Below are positions 18,862 to 27,005 of a DNA stretch of 64,000 nucleotides, one piece after another (the stretch's first letter is position 1; each line of letters opens with the position of its first letter). The position numbers were made by a program, and so were the translations under genes. The notes under the pieces were generated by a model. It saw nothing but the letters and a program-made list of their open reading frames with translations. It was not told the DNA's origin and searched no databases. The DNA is from Paenibacillus mesophilus (GTDB taxonomy: Bacteria > Bacillota > Bacilli > Paenibacillales > NBRC-103111): NCBI RefSeq assembly GCF_005938385.1, contig NZ_VCRA01000003.1, positions 186,001 through 250,000 of the forward strand, read 5' to 3'.

Positions 18862-18891
18862 GTCATAGCTTGTCCATTCCGCGCATACGTT
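18862..18891 (+). promoter_or_regulatory. Candidate sigma-E promoter of mciZ
   Basis: GTCATAGC (18862-18869), a 14-base spacer and CATACGTT (18884-18891) resemble the sigma-E pattern (kmATATT, 14-15 bases, CATACAHT). It lies about 46 bases before the mciZ ATG. Known biology: B. subtilis mciZ is sigma-E dependent. The -35 match is only moderate. Confidence 0.45.
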
Positions 18892-18937
18892 GATAGTATA
18901 ACAGACTTTCACTCGGAAGATGAGGATGGGATGATCG

Positions 18938-19168
18938 ATGAAAAGCTATGTCACGGAAAAACAGATCCGCATGGTAGGCAAAGGCTGGGAAATCCGCGAG
19001 CAGCTGCGCAAAATGTCCGGGGTGGCAGGAAGCGGCCCGTCGGAGCTGGCCGCCCTGCTGCCTACGCTCATTCATACCCCCGAACGCGCGAAACCGCAGT
19101 CTGCGCCGCAGCGCATACCGCCATATAGAACGAAGGATCGTCGCGTAATCCCCTTCCCATCGTCGTAA
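18938..19168 (+). CDS. mciZ: Probable MciZ, mother-cell inhibitor of FtsZ (long form)
   Basis: The 76-residue product begins MKSYVTEKQIRMVGKGWEIREQL. The stretch MVGKGWEIREQLRKM closely resembles the core VGKAWEIRAKLKEYG of B. subtilis MciZ, a 40-residue peptide made in the mother cell that caps FtsZ filaments and blocks Z-ring assembly. The location beside nudF supports this. Two oddities: there is a C-terminal extension of about 40 residues rich in P, R and S, and the last 101 bases overlap the 3' end of the DUF3866 gene on the other strand. The ribosome site (GGATGGGATG) is poor. Confidence 0.72.
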   Translation: MKSYVTEKQIRMVGKGWEIREQLRKMSGVAGSGPSELAALLPTLIHTPERAKPQSAPQRIPPYRTKDRRVIPFPSS

Positions 19169-20195
19169 TCGGCACCGGGTACGAAGCCAGCCGTATTTCC
19201 GTTTCGCTAAGACTCACGTCCGGGACCCGGACGATGTCGTGACGGGCGGCGCAGCCAGACGATGCGAGCTGCCGCCCAACCGTCTCTTTTTCCCGATCGA
19301 GCAGTTCATCCGGAAACGGAATTGCCGCCCGTACCAAAGCAAGCTTGCCTAAAGTGTGGAGCAAATGTGCGCTTACCCCAAAGTGCCGCGCTCTCGGGTC
19401 GGCAAAGCTTACTCTCGGGATTACGATCGGCGTCCCGCCCAATGCATGCACCGCGTGGATGAGCTCCGCCAATTCCGTCGCCGTATGTCCGTAGGGCGTT
19501 CCGGTCCCTGCTATTCCCGGACCCATGACCGCAATCGCAATATCCGCTCCCTGCACATGACGAGCCGCCAGAAGCGCCGTATATTTATTGACCGCTTCCA
19601 ATTCCCCACCGTATGCATGGCCGTACGTGATCGTGCCGCAAAGCCAGCCGCCGTCCCGTAAAGTCGCGACATGCCTGCTGAACGAGATTGGCAGCGCCCC
19701 TCCTTCGGTCATCACATACGATACACGCGGCGCTCGCTGCATGCTGCCGCGAATCCAGACCGAGGCGATCGGCAGCATACTGTGCAATTCGCCGATCAAT
19801 ACGGGCATCCCGCCCAGCGTTCGCGGTTCGGCGAAAACGGCGTGATGCGGGCTCGCCTGCTCCTCCACCGATAAGACGGCCCGCTGAGACGGGGTATAGC
19901 GAAGCTTCATAATGTGACCCGGATGACGCCGGTTTTCTTCGGACGCCGGGTTATCGTCGGATACCCAGTTTTCCTCGCACACCTCATACACGAAATGGTA
20001 ACCGCCGCTTCCGAGATGAAGCGCTTCGGCCGTTGCGTTCAACTTTACCCGGTCGCCCACTCGAAGGGGCCTCATTACATCCGTATAATGGATTGCCTTC
20101 ATCGTCTCACCGTCTGTCCCCGCGATATCGACCTCCTGCACGCAACCCCGTTCCGAAGCGATACGGGTAACCGTTCCCGACTGCCATACAATCAT
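19068..20195 (-). CDS. DUF3866 family protein of unknown function
   Basis: This 375-residue soluble protein matches the DUF3866 family. It starts MIVWQSGTVTRIASERG, has a small barrel-like N-terminal part (to about residue 110), and then a domain with HSMLPIASVWIR, TYGHAYGGELEAVNKYTALLAARHV, IAVMGPGIAGTGTPYGHTATELAE and FGVSAHLLHTLGKLA. These glycine-rich motifs suggest a nucleotide- or cofactor-binding fold, but no reaction is known. The ATG at 20195 follows GGGGGAGGAAG. It is found in this genomic neighbourhood in other bacilli. Its 3' end overlaps mciZ tail to tail. Confidence 0.8.
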   Translation of the reverse strand: MIVWQSGTVTRIASERGCVQEVDIAGTDGETMKAIHYTDVMRPLRVGDRVKLNATAEALHLGSGGYHFVYEVCEENWVSDDNPASEENRRHPGHIMKLRYTPSQRAVLSVEEQASPHHAVFAEPRTLGGMPVLIGELHSMLPIASVWIRGSMQRAPRVSYVMTEGGALPISFSRHVATLRDGGWLCGTITYGHAYGGELEAVNKYTALLAARHVQGADIAIAVMGPGIAGTGTPYGHTATELAELIHAVHALGGTPIVIPRVSFADPRARHFGVSAHLLHTLGKLALVRAAIPFPDELLDREKETVGRQLASSGCAARHDIVRVPDVSLSETEIRLASYPVPITTMGRGLRDDPSFYMAVCAAAQTAVSRVRGYE

Positions 20196-20290
20196 GCTTC
20201 CTCCCCCTTTTCTCCCAAGCTCTGCGCACTGCTTACGATTCATCCTATGGACCGGGCGGCAATCCTATGAACGCAACCGAGACGCGCAAT

Positions 20291-20319
20291 AGCCCGTCTC
20301 TCGAAAAAGAGGACGGGCT
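20291..20319 (-). terminator. Hairpin after the PurM-like gene
   Basis: AGCCCGTC and GACGGGCT (with an extra CTC/GAG inner pair) form a strong stem with an A-rich loop between the PurM-like stop and DUF3866. There is no long T run on the minus side, so termination may be partial. Confidence 0.5.
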
Positions 20320-20343
20320 CCGCCGTGCTTTACAGATACACCT

Positions 20344-21390
20344 TTAGTTCCAATTCAAACGATTGCGGTAAACGACCTGCTTGTCCCCGTCTGTTATTTC
20401 ACCGATGACGGTTCCGTGCATGCCGAAATGCTTCAAATGCTGTTGGATATGACCGACAATGCCGGCATCGACTACAAGTACCATGCCGACACCCAGGTTA
20501 AACGTCCGCTGCATATCCCGCTCGTCCACGTTGCCCGCTTCCCGGATCAGCTTGAATACGGGTAAAATATCGATTGCGGACAAATCCACCGACGCGTTCA
20601 AGCCCGCGGGAATAACACGGTTCAAATTGCCTTCGATGCCGCCGCCTGTTATGTGGGCCATGCCGTGAAGCCCGTCCAGACCGAACAGCCCTTTCAACGC
20701 CTGGTAGTAGCATAAGTGCGGCTTCATGATGGCGTCGAGAAAGCTTTCTCCTTCTACCTGCTCCTGAAGGATTTCCGGTTTCCGGTCGATAATGGCGCGA
20801 ACGAGCGTATACCCGTTCGTATGCACGCCGTTCGAGGCGATTCCGAGCACGACGTCGCCTTTGCGGATAGACGATCCGTCAATGATCTTCGACTTGTCCA
20901 CGATGCCGACGATGCTCGAAGTAAGAATGAACGATCCGGGCTCGAGTACGCCCGGCTGGATGGACGTCTCGCCGCCGGTCAGGACGCAGTCCTGTTCTTT
21001 GCAGGCGGCCGCCACCGCATCCACGATTTCGGCGATCGTCTCCTTCTCCACCGACCCGCAAATGATCGCATCCTGAACGGCGAGAGGCTTCGCCCCCATG
21101 ACGATAATATCGTTGATCAGATGGTTGATCATATCGTAACAGACCGAGCGGATCCGGTTGTGCTGAACGGCCAGCTTTTGCTTCGATCCCGGCTCCTCGG
21201 TTTTCATGACCAGCACCGGATGCTCGTACTCCGGAAATTTGAAGTCGAACAACGAAGCGAAGGCACCAAGCGAATTCAGCACTCTACCGTCGTTCGTCTC
21301 CAAGCTTTTGGCCATCTTTTGCTTCACTTCATCCGTATCGTCGATGTTGATGCCCGCTTGGGCATACGTCAATTTTTCCTGATCGCTCAT
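20344..21390 (-). CDS. PurM-like AIR synthase-family protein with altered active-site motifs
   Basis: This 348-residue protein aligns along its full length with PurM, the ATP-dependent cyclo-ligase of purine synthesis (LTYAQAGINID, CVLTGGETS, IDGSSIRKGDVVLGIASNGVHTNGYTLV, HGMAHITGGGIEGNLNRVIP, FNLGVGMVLVV). However the nearly invariant GTDGVGTK motif reads KTEEPGSK, GGETAEMPG reads GGETSIQPG, and VNDLxxxGAEPLFFLDY reads INDIIVMGAKPLAVQDA. It is last in an operon with a Nudix hydrolase and an unknown gene, starting at an ATGA overlap. It could be a diverged PurM, or a paralogue with another substrate. A standard pur operon elsewhere would decide. Confidence 0.75.
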   Translation of the reverse strand: MSDQEKLTYAQAGINIDDTDEVKQKMAKSLETNDGRVLNSLGAFASLFDFKFPEYEHPVLVMKTEEPGSKQKLAVQHNRIRSVCYDMINHLINDIIVMGAKPLAVQDAIICGSVEKETIAEIVDAVAAACKEQDCVLTGGETSIQPGVLEPGSFILTSSIVGIVDKSKIIDGSSIRKGDVVLGIASNGVHTNGYTLVRAIIDRKPEILQEQVEGESFLDAIMKPHLCYYQALKGLFGLDGLHGMAHITGGGIEGNLNRVIPAGLNASVDLSAIDILPVFKLIREAGNVDERDMQRTFNLGVGMVLVVDAGIVGHIQQHLKHFGMHGTVIGEITDGDKQVVYRNRLNWN

Positions 21391-22358
21391 CTGTACCCTC
21401 CTGAGACTTCTGTATCGGATTGCTCGTCCGTGCGGTAAAACCGGTATGTTCCCGTCCACTCCAACGTATCGCCTTGCCCGAAGCGCGGGCTCGGTCCGTG
21501 AACCAAATTGAAATAAGATTTGCCGTATGCTTTCGAGAAAGCGATCGGCAAGCTGTCGGCCACCCATTCCGTCCGGCCCAGTCCGCTGCTCCGGTCCAAA
21601 ATGGCTTCAACCGTATGGACCCGGTCCCGGGAGCGGATGCGAATACGGTCCGTTCTCCTTTGACCGAGTCCCTCTCCCGAATCACTGTCGCCGTTCACCG
21701 GATAAGCTTCGCCGTATAACCGTTCGGCGCTTCCGTATTGCACGGTACCGTTCCAAGCGCGGTTTACGGTCTGAAGTCCATAGTACCGATGCATAATAAC
21801 GTCTTCCAGCATCTCGATCCGGTTATCGATTCGGACCGCACCGGCATGGAACGAATAGGTTACCGTTTCCCGCATGACGGCCCGGCCCGACCCATCTTCT
21901 TCTTTCGTATTGAAGCCTTGCACCTCGTTAACGGTTCGCAGTATTACCGTCTCGCAAAGAACTGCCGTTCGCTCGGGAATGCCGGTTCCATCCGCGAGTA
22001 CATCGCAATGTACGGTTTTCGCCGTTGCCGTCCCGCCGGTATTCCCGTCAAAAGCGTGATTGCCTCCGGTAAAAGTTTTTCGGCAATCGTCAGGACCCGA
22101 TGCGGCCTCTGCGATGTAGGGTCCGATCCAATCCGATCCTTCACCCTGCATGAGCAATGTCGGCCTGCCGAAATCCGGATTCGGCGCAGGCTCCGTGTTC
22201 GGAGCCAATCTCCATTCGAGAAAGCTGATCAATCGATTGGAGCCGTAATGATCCATCACGATCCACAGATCGTTCGCGGAATCGTATTTACGGGAAACGA
22301 TTAGCCGGGATCCGTCTTTGTAGGCGAGCAGTCCGAACCCGCTGGACATACCGGTCAT
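21387..22358 (-). CDS. Conserved-looking protein of unknown function
   Basis: This 323-residue protein has no signal peptide or membrane segment. It appears rich in beta strands, with motifs DLWIVMDHYGSNRLISFLEW, WIGPYIAEA, FTGGNHAFDGNTGGTATAKT, VQGFNTKEEDGSG and HRYYGLQT. The GGNHA(F/Y)DG..GGTATAKT pattern is reminiscent of carbohydrate-binding or capsid/tail-associated beta domains, but I do not recognise a named family. Both ends overlap its neighbours by four bases (ATGA): the Nudix gene before it and the PurM-like gene after it. That strongly suggests one functional unit. Confidence 0.7.
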   Translation of the reverse strand: MTGMSSGFGLLAYKDGSRLIVSRKYDSANDLWIVMDHYGSNRLISFLEWRLAPNTEPAPNPDFGRPTLLMQGEGSDWIGPYIAEAASGPDDCRKTFTGGNHAFDGNTGGTATAKTVHCDVLADGTGIPERTAVLCETVILRTVNEVQGFNTKEEDGSGRAVMRETVTYSFHAGAVRIDNRIEMLEDVIMHRYYGLQTVNRAWNGTVQYGSAERLYGEAYPVNGDSDSGEGLGQRRTDRIRIRSRDRVHTVEAILDRSSGLGRTEWVADSLPIAFSKAYGKSYFNLVHGPSPRFGQGDTLEWTGTYRFYRTDEQSDTEVSGGYR

Positions 22359-23017
22359 AGACGCTGCTCCTCCCACAACGGCACAACGACCCGGAGCGAT
22401 TCGTTGTCGGGCAGCCAAAGACGAGTATGCCTCGGAATCTCGCAGTCCTCCAGCAATTCCGCTCCCGCCTCCAGCATGTTTCCAAGCGTTACCGTCTCCT
22501 CCGACAGTAGAAGCGGCCATCGCTCCAACGGAACGAACAAGATACCCGCCACATCGTCGTCCGGATTGATTTTGGCCTCGTCGGTTTCTCCGAGATACAA
22601 GCAGAAATAGACGTAATTTCCGGTCGGAAGGCCGGGTTTATACGGCTTGTCCGGATGTTTGCTCGTCTTTCTCTGGAGCAAGTACGGCGCTGTCGCATCC
22701 GTACACTTCACTTGTACAATTTCGTCCGTGTCCATGTCGTGAAAATACGTCGTACTCGAAGAAAGCAGCCGGACCCGGTCATTCCCGAGCTCCTCCTTCG
22801 CCTCGCGCACTGCGCATTCCAGGATCGTCTCGCCCGGCTCCTGGCCTCCTCCGACACCGCCGAGCCGTAATACCGCATCTCCCTGCTGTTCCGGGATGCC
22901 GTCGGGATTCAAGGTTACGGCAATTTTCCCGTCGCGGACCCATATGATTCCGGCGCAAAAGGGCTGGTTGGCCGTCAAGTTCTCCACGTTTAGCGTATGT
23001 AGTTGTTCATCCTTCAT
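22355..23017 (-). CDS. Nudix hydrolase
   Basis: This 220-residue protein has a Nudix box, GGQEPGETILECAVREAKEELGN (about residues 57-79), with the expected REAKEE metal ligands. The N-terminus carries CAGIIWVRDGKIAVTLNP. A large insert follows (STTYFHDMDTDEIVQVKCTD...KPYKPGLPTGNYVYFCLYLG), and the C-terminal region may read substrates. The ATG at 23017 is after AGGAGG. It heads the three-gene coupled operon Nudix / unknown / PurM-like, so its substrate may be a purine or ribonucleotide derivative; that is inference. Confidence 0.85.
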   Translation of the reverse strand: MKDEQLHTLNVENLTANQPFCAGIIWVRDGKIAVTLNPDGIPEQQGDAVLRLGGVGGGQEPGETILECAVREAKEELGNDRVRLLSSSTTYFHDMDTDEIVQVKCTDATAPYLLQRKTSKHPDKPYKPGLPTGNYVYFCLYLGETDEAKINPDDDVAGILFVPLERWPLLLSEETVTLGNMLEAGAELLEDCEIPRHTRLWLPDNESLRVVVPLWEEQRL

Positions 23018-23084
23018 CCCAGGGTTCCTCCTACCCGCTTTCTTTCCATCATTTACTATACCATACACGAGGTCATGATGAAGT

Positions 23085-23118
23085 GAACAAAAAGAAAACG
23101 CCCGTTACCGGGCGCTTT
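23085..23118 (-). terminator. Intrinsic terminator after the M20 peptidase
   Basis: On the minus strand GCGCCCG-GTAA-CGGGCG is followed by TTTTCTTTTT. It begins 12 bases after the peptidase stop codon. Confidence 0.85.
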
Positions 23119-23130
23119 GGAATGACTAAT

Positions 23131-24270
23131 TTACTCGTTCGCAGCTTTTTTCACAATCGCGACGACAAGCTCGGCCACCGCAACGAGCTCCGAGATTGCA
23201 ATCTGCTCCGAGGTCGTATGTATATGCTCATAGCCGACCGCGAGATTGACCGTAGGAATCCCCATCCCGTTAAACATGTTGGCGTCGCTGCCGCCGCCCG
23301 TATGGAACGTCTTCGGCTGGCGTCCGATCGATTCGATCGCCGACATCGCAAGCTTCACGACCGGCGCGGTCTCGTCGTACTTATAGGCCGGGTAAATGAC
23401 TTCGCTAATAAATTCGGTTTGGGCACCCATTTCCTGCGCGGCCGATTCGCACGCCTGCTTCATCGACTCCAGCTGGCGCTCCAGCTTCGATTGCTCGCGG
23501 CTTCTAGCTTCCGCTGCGATATCGACGCGCTCGCATACGATGTTCGTCGCGCCTCCGCCCGCAAAGCTGCCGATATTGGCCGTCGTCTCGAAGTCGATCC
23601 GGCCGAGCGACATGCGGGAGATCGCCTTGCTCGCCACTTGAATCGCGCTTACGCCGTCCTCCGGATTGACGCCTGCGTGCGCCGACCGGCCTTTGAACGT
23701 AATCTGAATGCGCGCCTGCGTCGGCGCGGCCACCGCGATTTCACCGACATGGCCGTTCGAATCCAAAGCAAATCCGTACTTGGCTTGCAGCTCCTTCGGC
23801 GGATTTTTGGCCATCGCCCGTGACCCGAACAATCCGGATTCTTCCCCGGCGGTAATGACGAACAGCAGCTTCCCGTGCGACACGCCTTGTTCCTTCAACA
23901 CGCGGATCGACTCGATCATGGCCGCGATGCCCGCCTTGTCGTCGCTTCCCAGAATCGTAGTGCCGTCGCTGCGGATATAGCCGTCATCGTCTATCCGCGG
24001 TTTGATCCCTTTGCCCGGCGTTACCGTATCCATATGGCAAGTGAACAGAAGAGCCGGAGCGTTCGCCATGTCCGGAGTCGCTTCCAGCGTACAGATCAGG
24101 TTCCCCGATCCGTGGCCGGTTACTGCCGCCGTATCGTCCTCATATACGCCGAGTCCCAACTCGCCGAACAGCTTCTTCAACGCCTGCGCGATTTCCTGCT
24201 CGTGCTTCGTCTCGCTGTCGATGCGAACAAGCTGCAAAAACTGCTCGACCAACCGATTTTGTTGGATCAT
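23131..24270 (-). CDS. M20/M25/M40 family metallopeptidase, PepT-like (YqjE type)
   Basis: This 379-residue zinc peptidase has the catalytic motifs LLFTCHMDTV (first metal His and Asp), ILGSDDKAG (bridging Asp), AGEESGLFGSRA (general base and metal Glu pair) and a dimerisation domain near FKGRSAHAGVNPEDGVSAI. It ends with VGYEHIHTTSEQIAI carrying the last metal histidine. It resembles tripeptidase T and B. subtilis YqjE. The ATG at 24270 follows GGGAGGAAAG. It is divergent from the Prli42 gene with a palindromic element in between. Confidence 0.88.
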   Translation of the reverse strand: MIQQNRLVEQFLQLVRIDSETKHEQEIAQALKKLFGELGLGVYEDDTAAVTGHGSGNLICTLEATPDMANAPALLFTCHMDTVTPGKGIKPRIDDDGYIRSDGTTILGSDDKAGIAAMIESIRVLKEQGVSHGKLLFVITAGEESGLFGSRAMAKNPPKELQAKYGFALDSNGHVGEIAVAAPTQARIQITFKGRSAHAGVNPEDGVSAIQVASKAISRMSLGRIDFETTANIGSFAGGGATNIVCERVDIAAEARSREQSKLERQLESMKQACESAAQEMGAQTEFISEVIYPAYKYDETAPVVKLAMSAIESIGRQPKTFHTGGGSDANMFNGMGIPTVNLAVGYEHIHTTSEQIAISELVAVAELVVAIVKKAANE

Positions 24271-24329
24271 GTTACTTTCCTCCCTGCCATGGATTAAGGT
24301 ACAATACAAATATGTCCCGTCAAAAGCCT

Positions 24330-24425
24330 AAGAACTTTAACGGAATTACCTTCCTGACTACCGACGGGGCAAGCACCGGCAAATCCCGGTCGTCAGAGAG
24401 CAGAAACGTTATTCCGTTATAGTTC
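24330..24425. repeat. Dispersed palindromic element AGGAACTTTAACGGAATTACC, copy 1
   Basis: The arms AAGAACTTTAACGGAATTAC (24330-24349) and GTTATTCCGTTATAGTTC (24408-24424) pair at 16 of 18 positions. An inner imperfect pair (CTGACTACCG / CGGTCGTCAG) extends the hairpin. Related copies are at 31738-31805 and 33011-33114. It lies between the M20 peptidase and prli42 starts. Confidence 0.8.
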
Positions 24426-24459
24426 CCTAGTATAACCTATTTCGAGGAGTTGAAAGCTT

Positions 24460-24555
24460 TTGTTCAGCAAAACGTTCGTCAAAGTCATGGTGTATCTCAT
24501 GTTGTTCGCGATGATTTCGTCGGTTGTCGTGTCGGCTGTCTTTATGCTTCTTTAA
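24460..24555 (+). CDS. prli42: Stressosome-associated miniprotein Prli42
   Basis: This 31-residue frame reads M(TTG)FSKTFVKVMVYLMLF and ends AVFMLL: a short basic N-terminus and one membrane helix. Length and the pattern K-V-x-V-Y-L-M fit Prli42, the membrane peptide that anchors the stressosome in Listeria and is widely conserved in Firmicutes. The TTG is 10 bases after GAGGAG. The last four bases overlap the end of bkdB on the other strand. No rsbR/S/T gene is visible here, so the link to a stressosome in this organism is an inference from family only. Confidence 0.82.
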   Translation: MFSKTFVKVMVYLMLFAMISSVVVSAVFMLL

Positions 24556-25901
24556 TACAATTTCGTATCGAGCGAGAAGCTTTCCAAATTTTCCTTCACC
24601 CGCTGCAGAAATCTTCCGCATATGACTCCGTCCAAAATACGGTGGTCGAGCGACAAACAAATGTTGGCCATCGAACGGACCGCAATCATCTCATTAATGA
24701 CGACAGGTCGTTTTACGATCGTTTCGAACGTAAGGTTGACCGCTTGCGGGTAATTGATAATCGGGTAAGACAAGATGGACCCGAACGATCCGGTATTGTT
24801 GACCGTAATCGTTCCTCCCTGCACATCGTCCAGCTTCAGCTTGCCCGAACGCGCTTTGCGCGACAATTCGTCGATCTCGCGCGCGAGACCGGCGATATTT
24901 TTTTGGTCGGCCTTTTTGATCACCGGGGTAATAACGGAATCTTCCGTCCCTACGGAAAGCGAAATGTTAATATCCCGCTTGACGATGATTTTATCGACCG
25001 CCCATACCGAGTTCACAATCGGGTAATCTTTGATCGCATTGACGACCGCCTTCAGGACGAATGGCAAAAACGTCAGGTTGATGCCTTCCTTCTTCATGAA
25101 CTCTTCCTTGATCTTACTGCGGAGCACGACCAGGTTCGTGACATCCACCTCGATCATCGTCCAGGCGTGCGGTATTTCAGCGACGCTTTGGCGCATCCGG
25201 GTAGCAATCGTGTTGCGGATCGGCGTCACGTCAATAATATATTCTCCCCGGCCGTCGTCCTTCCGGCTTTCGACTTCGATTTTCGGAATCGGCGGCTCCT
25301 CGGACAGATGCAGTCCTGTCGAACGGACCGGGATTTTTGGAACTTCGAGCGCAACCGGAGCCGGGGTTACGGGTACGGCAGCCGGAGCGGCGGACGCAGA
25401 CGTCCTGGCTTTCTCCGCCCCGCCTTCTTCCACATAGGTCAATACGTCTTTGCGCGTAATACGGCCGCCGAGTCCGGTGCCGTTAACGTTCCGCAAGTCG
25501 ATCCCGTGCTGGCCGGCCAGTTGTTGTACAGCCGGAGAATACCGGTTCCGCATACTCGTATCCGTGGCGGAAGGGATGCTCGCCGATGAACGCACAGTTG
25601 CTGTGTCTACGGCTGCTCCTTCGTGCTGTTCCGCTTCGCCTGTATTGCCCGGTTCGGCGATCAAGGCAACGACACCTCCGACCGGCACCGTCTCGCCTTC
25701 CTCCGCCAATATCTCGAGCAGCGTACCTTCTACCGTGGAAGGAAGCTCCGCATTCACTTTTTCCGTAATCAGCTCGCAAATCGGTTCATACTGCTCCACG
25801 TAATCGCCCGGCTTCTTCAACCATTTGCTGATCGTCGCGGAGACGAGCGATTCCGCAAGCTGGGGTATAACGATTTCGGTGCCTTGCGCCTTTCCTTTCA
25901 T
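24552..25901 (-). CDS. bkdB: Branched-chain 2-oxoacid dehydrogenase E2 (lipoamide acyltransferase)
   Basis: This 449-residue protein has three parts: a lipoyl domain (lipoate on K48 in ITEKVNAELPS), a Pro/Ala linker with a peripheral subunit-binding domain (RYSPAVQQLAGQHGIDLRNV, about 119-155), and a catalytic acyltransferase domain from about residue 225 ending with the active-site DHRILDG (419-425). The ATG follows GGAGGTTAAG. It is last in lpdV-bkdAA-bkdAB-bkdB. The complex makes branched acyl-CoA starters for iso/anteiso fatty acids from valine, leucine and isoleucine. Confidence 0.93.
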   Translation of the reverse strand: MKGKAQGTEIVIPQLAESLVSATISKWLKKPGDYVEQYEPICELITEKVNAELPSTVEGTLLEILAEEGETVPVGGVVALIAEPGNTGEAEQHEGAAVDTATVRSSASIPSATDTSMRNRYSPAVQQLAGQHGIDLRNVNGTGLGGRITRKDVLTYVEEGGAEKARTSASAAPAAVPVTPAPVALEVPKIPVRSTGLHLSEEPPIPKIEVESRKDDGRGEYIIDVTPIRNTIATRMRQSVAEIPHAWTMIEVDVTNLVVLRSKIKEEFMKKEGINLTFLPFVLKAVVNAIKDYPIVNSVWAVDKIIVKRDINISLSVGTEDSVITPVIKKADQKNIAGLAREIDELSRKARSGKLKLDDVQGGTITVNNTGSFGSILSYPIINYPQAVNLTFETIVKRPVVINEMIAVRSMANICLSLDHRILDGVICGRFLQRVKENLESFSLDTKLY

Positions 25902-26018
25902 TGCGCTTAACCTCCCGGGAAAATAGCTCCGGGCACGATGGGCTTCGAACTGCCTAACCCTCTAGCCGGAGCAAATGTTGTACGCATTGTCGATTTTGTC
26001 GTATTAATCGTTCCGGTA

Positions 26019-27002
26019 TTAATACAAGGCCAGATTGTGCATAGCTTCCTTCACTTTGTCCTTGTTCAGCATATAGTGCTTCTCCAGCACGGGACTGATG
26101 GGCATCGCGGGCACATCGGGACTGCACAGCCTCATGATCGGCGCGTCCAGCTCGAACAGGAGCTCTTCGGCGACGATGGCCGATACTTCCGCTCCGACTC
26201 CCCCCGTCTTGTTGTCCTCGTGAATGATCAGCACTTTCCCGGTTTTGGCGGCACATTCCAAAATCGCATCCTTGTCGAGCGGCTGGATCGTGCGCAAATC
26301 GAGCACGAGCGCGCTGATGCCTTCCTTGGCCAACTCGCCGGCCGCTTCCAGTGCGAAATGGACGGGCAATCCGTAGGTGATGACGGTGATATCCGTACCG
26401 TCGCGCTTCACGTCGGCTTTCCCGATCGGCACGATGTAGTCTTCGTCGGGCACTTCGCCTTCGGCAAGCTGGTAGCACTTCTTGTGCTCGAAATACAGCA
26501 CCGGGTCGGCGTCGCGTACAGCCGCCTTCAACAGCCCTTTCGCATCGTACGGAGTCGAAGGAAAGACGATTTTCAACCCCGGCGTACCGAAAAAGATCGA
26601 TTCAGTGCATTGGGAATGGTACAGCCCTCCGAAAATGCCGCCGCCGATCGGAGCCCGGATGACGACAGGACAATCCCAGTCGTTATTGGAACGGTAGCGG
26701 ATTTTGGCCGCTTCGCTAATAATTTGGTTCGTGGCGGGCAGCATGAAATCGGAGTACTGCATTTCCGCGATCGGACGCATTCCGTACATGGCCGCACCGA
26801 TGGCGACTCCCGCTATGGCCGATTCCGCCAGAGGAGTGTCGAGCACGCGCTCCTCGCCGAACTGCTCGATCAGCCCTTTCGTCGCGGTAAAGACGCCTCC
26901 CTTGTAGCCGACATCTTCTCCCAGTACGAATACGTTGTCGTCCCGGGCCATCTCTTCCCGCATCGCTTCTCTAATCGCTGTCAAATAGTTTACGACCGGC
27001 AT
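26019..27002 (-). CDS. bkdAB: Branched-chain 2-oxoacid dehydrogenase E1 beta subunit
   Basis: This 327-residue thiamine-diphosphate subunit has the family N-terminus (VNYLTAIREAMREEMARDDNVFVLGEDVGYKGGVF, shown here in part), DTPLAESAIAGVAIGAAMYGMRPIAEMQ and the C-terminal transketolase domain (ALVLDLRTIQPLDKDAI, HEDNKTGG, DAPIMRLCSPDVPAMP). It follows bkdAA after three bases between stop and start and precedes bkdB by about 117 bases. The order E1 alpha, E1 beta, E2 and the lpdV upstream identify the branched-chain rather than the pyruvate complex. Confidence 0.92.
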   Translation of the reverse strand: MPVVNYLTAIREAMREEMARDDNVFVLGEDVGYKGGVFTATKGLIEQFGEERVLDTPLAESAIAGVAIGAAMYGMRPIAEMQYSDFMLPATNQIISEAAKIRYRSNNDWDCPVVIRAPIGGGIFGGLYHSQCTESIFFGTPGLKIVFPSTPYDAKGLLKAAVRDADPVLYFEHKKCYQLAEGEVPDEDYIVPIGKADVKRDGTDITVITYGLPVHFALEAAGELAKEGISALVLDLRTIQPLDKDAILECAAKTGKVLIIHEDNKTGGVGAEVSAIVAEELLFELDAPIMRLCSPDVPAMPISPVLEKHYMLNKDKVKEAMHNLALY

Positions 27003-27005
27003 CGG

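Noticed and set aside
20344-21390. Simple annotation as housekeeping purM
   Set aside because: It is isolated from a pur operon and the signature active-site motifs are changed, so I kept it as PurM-like only.
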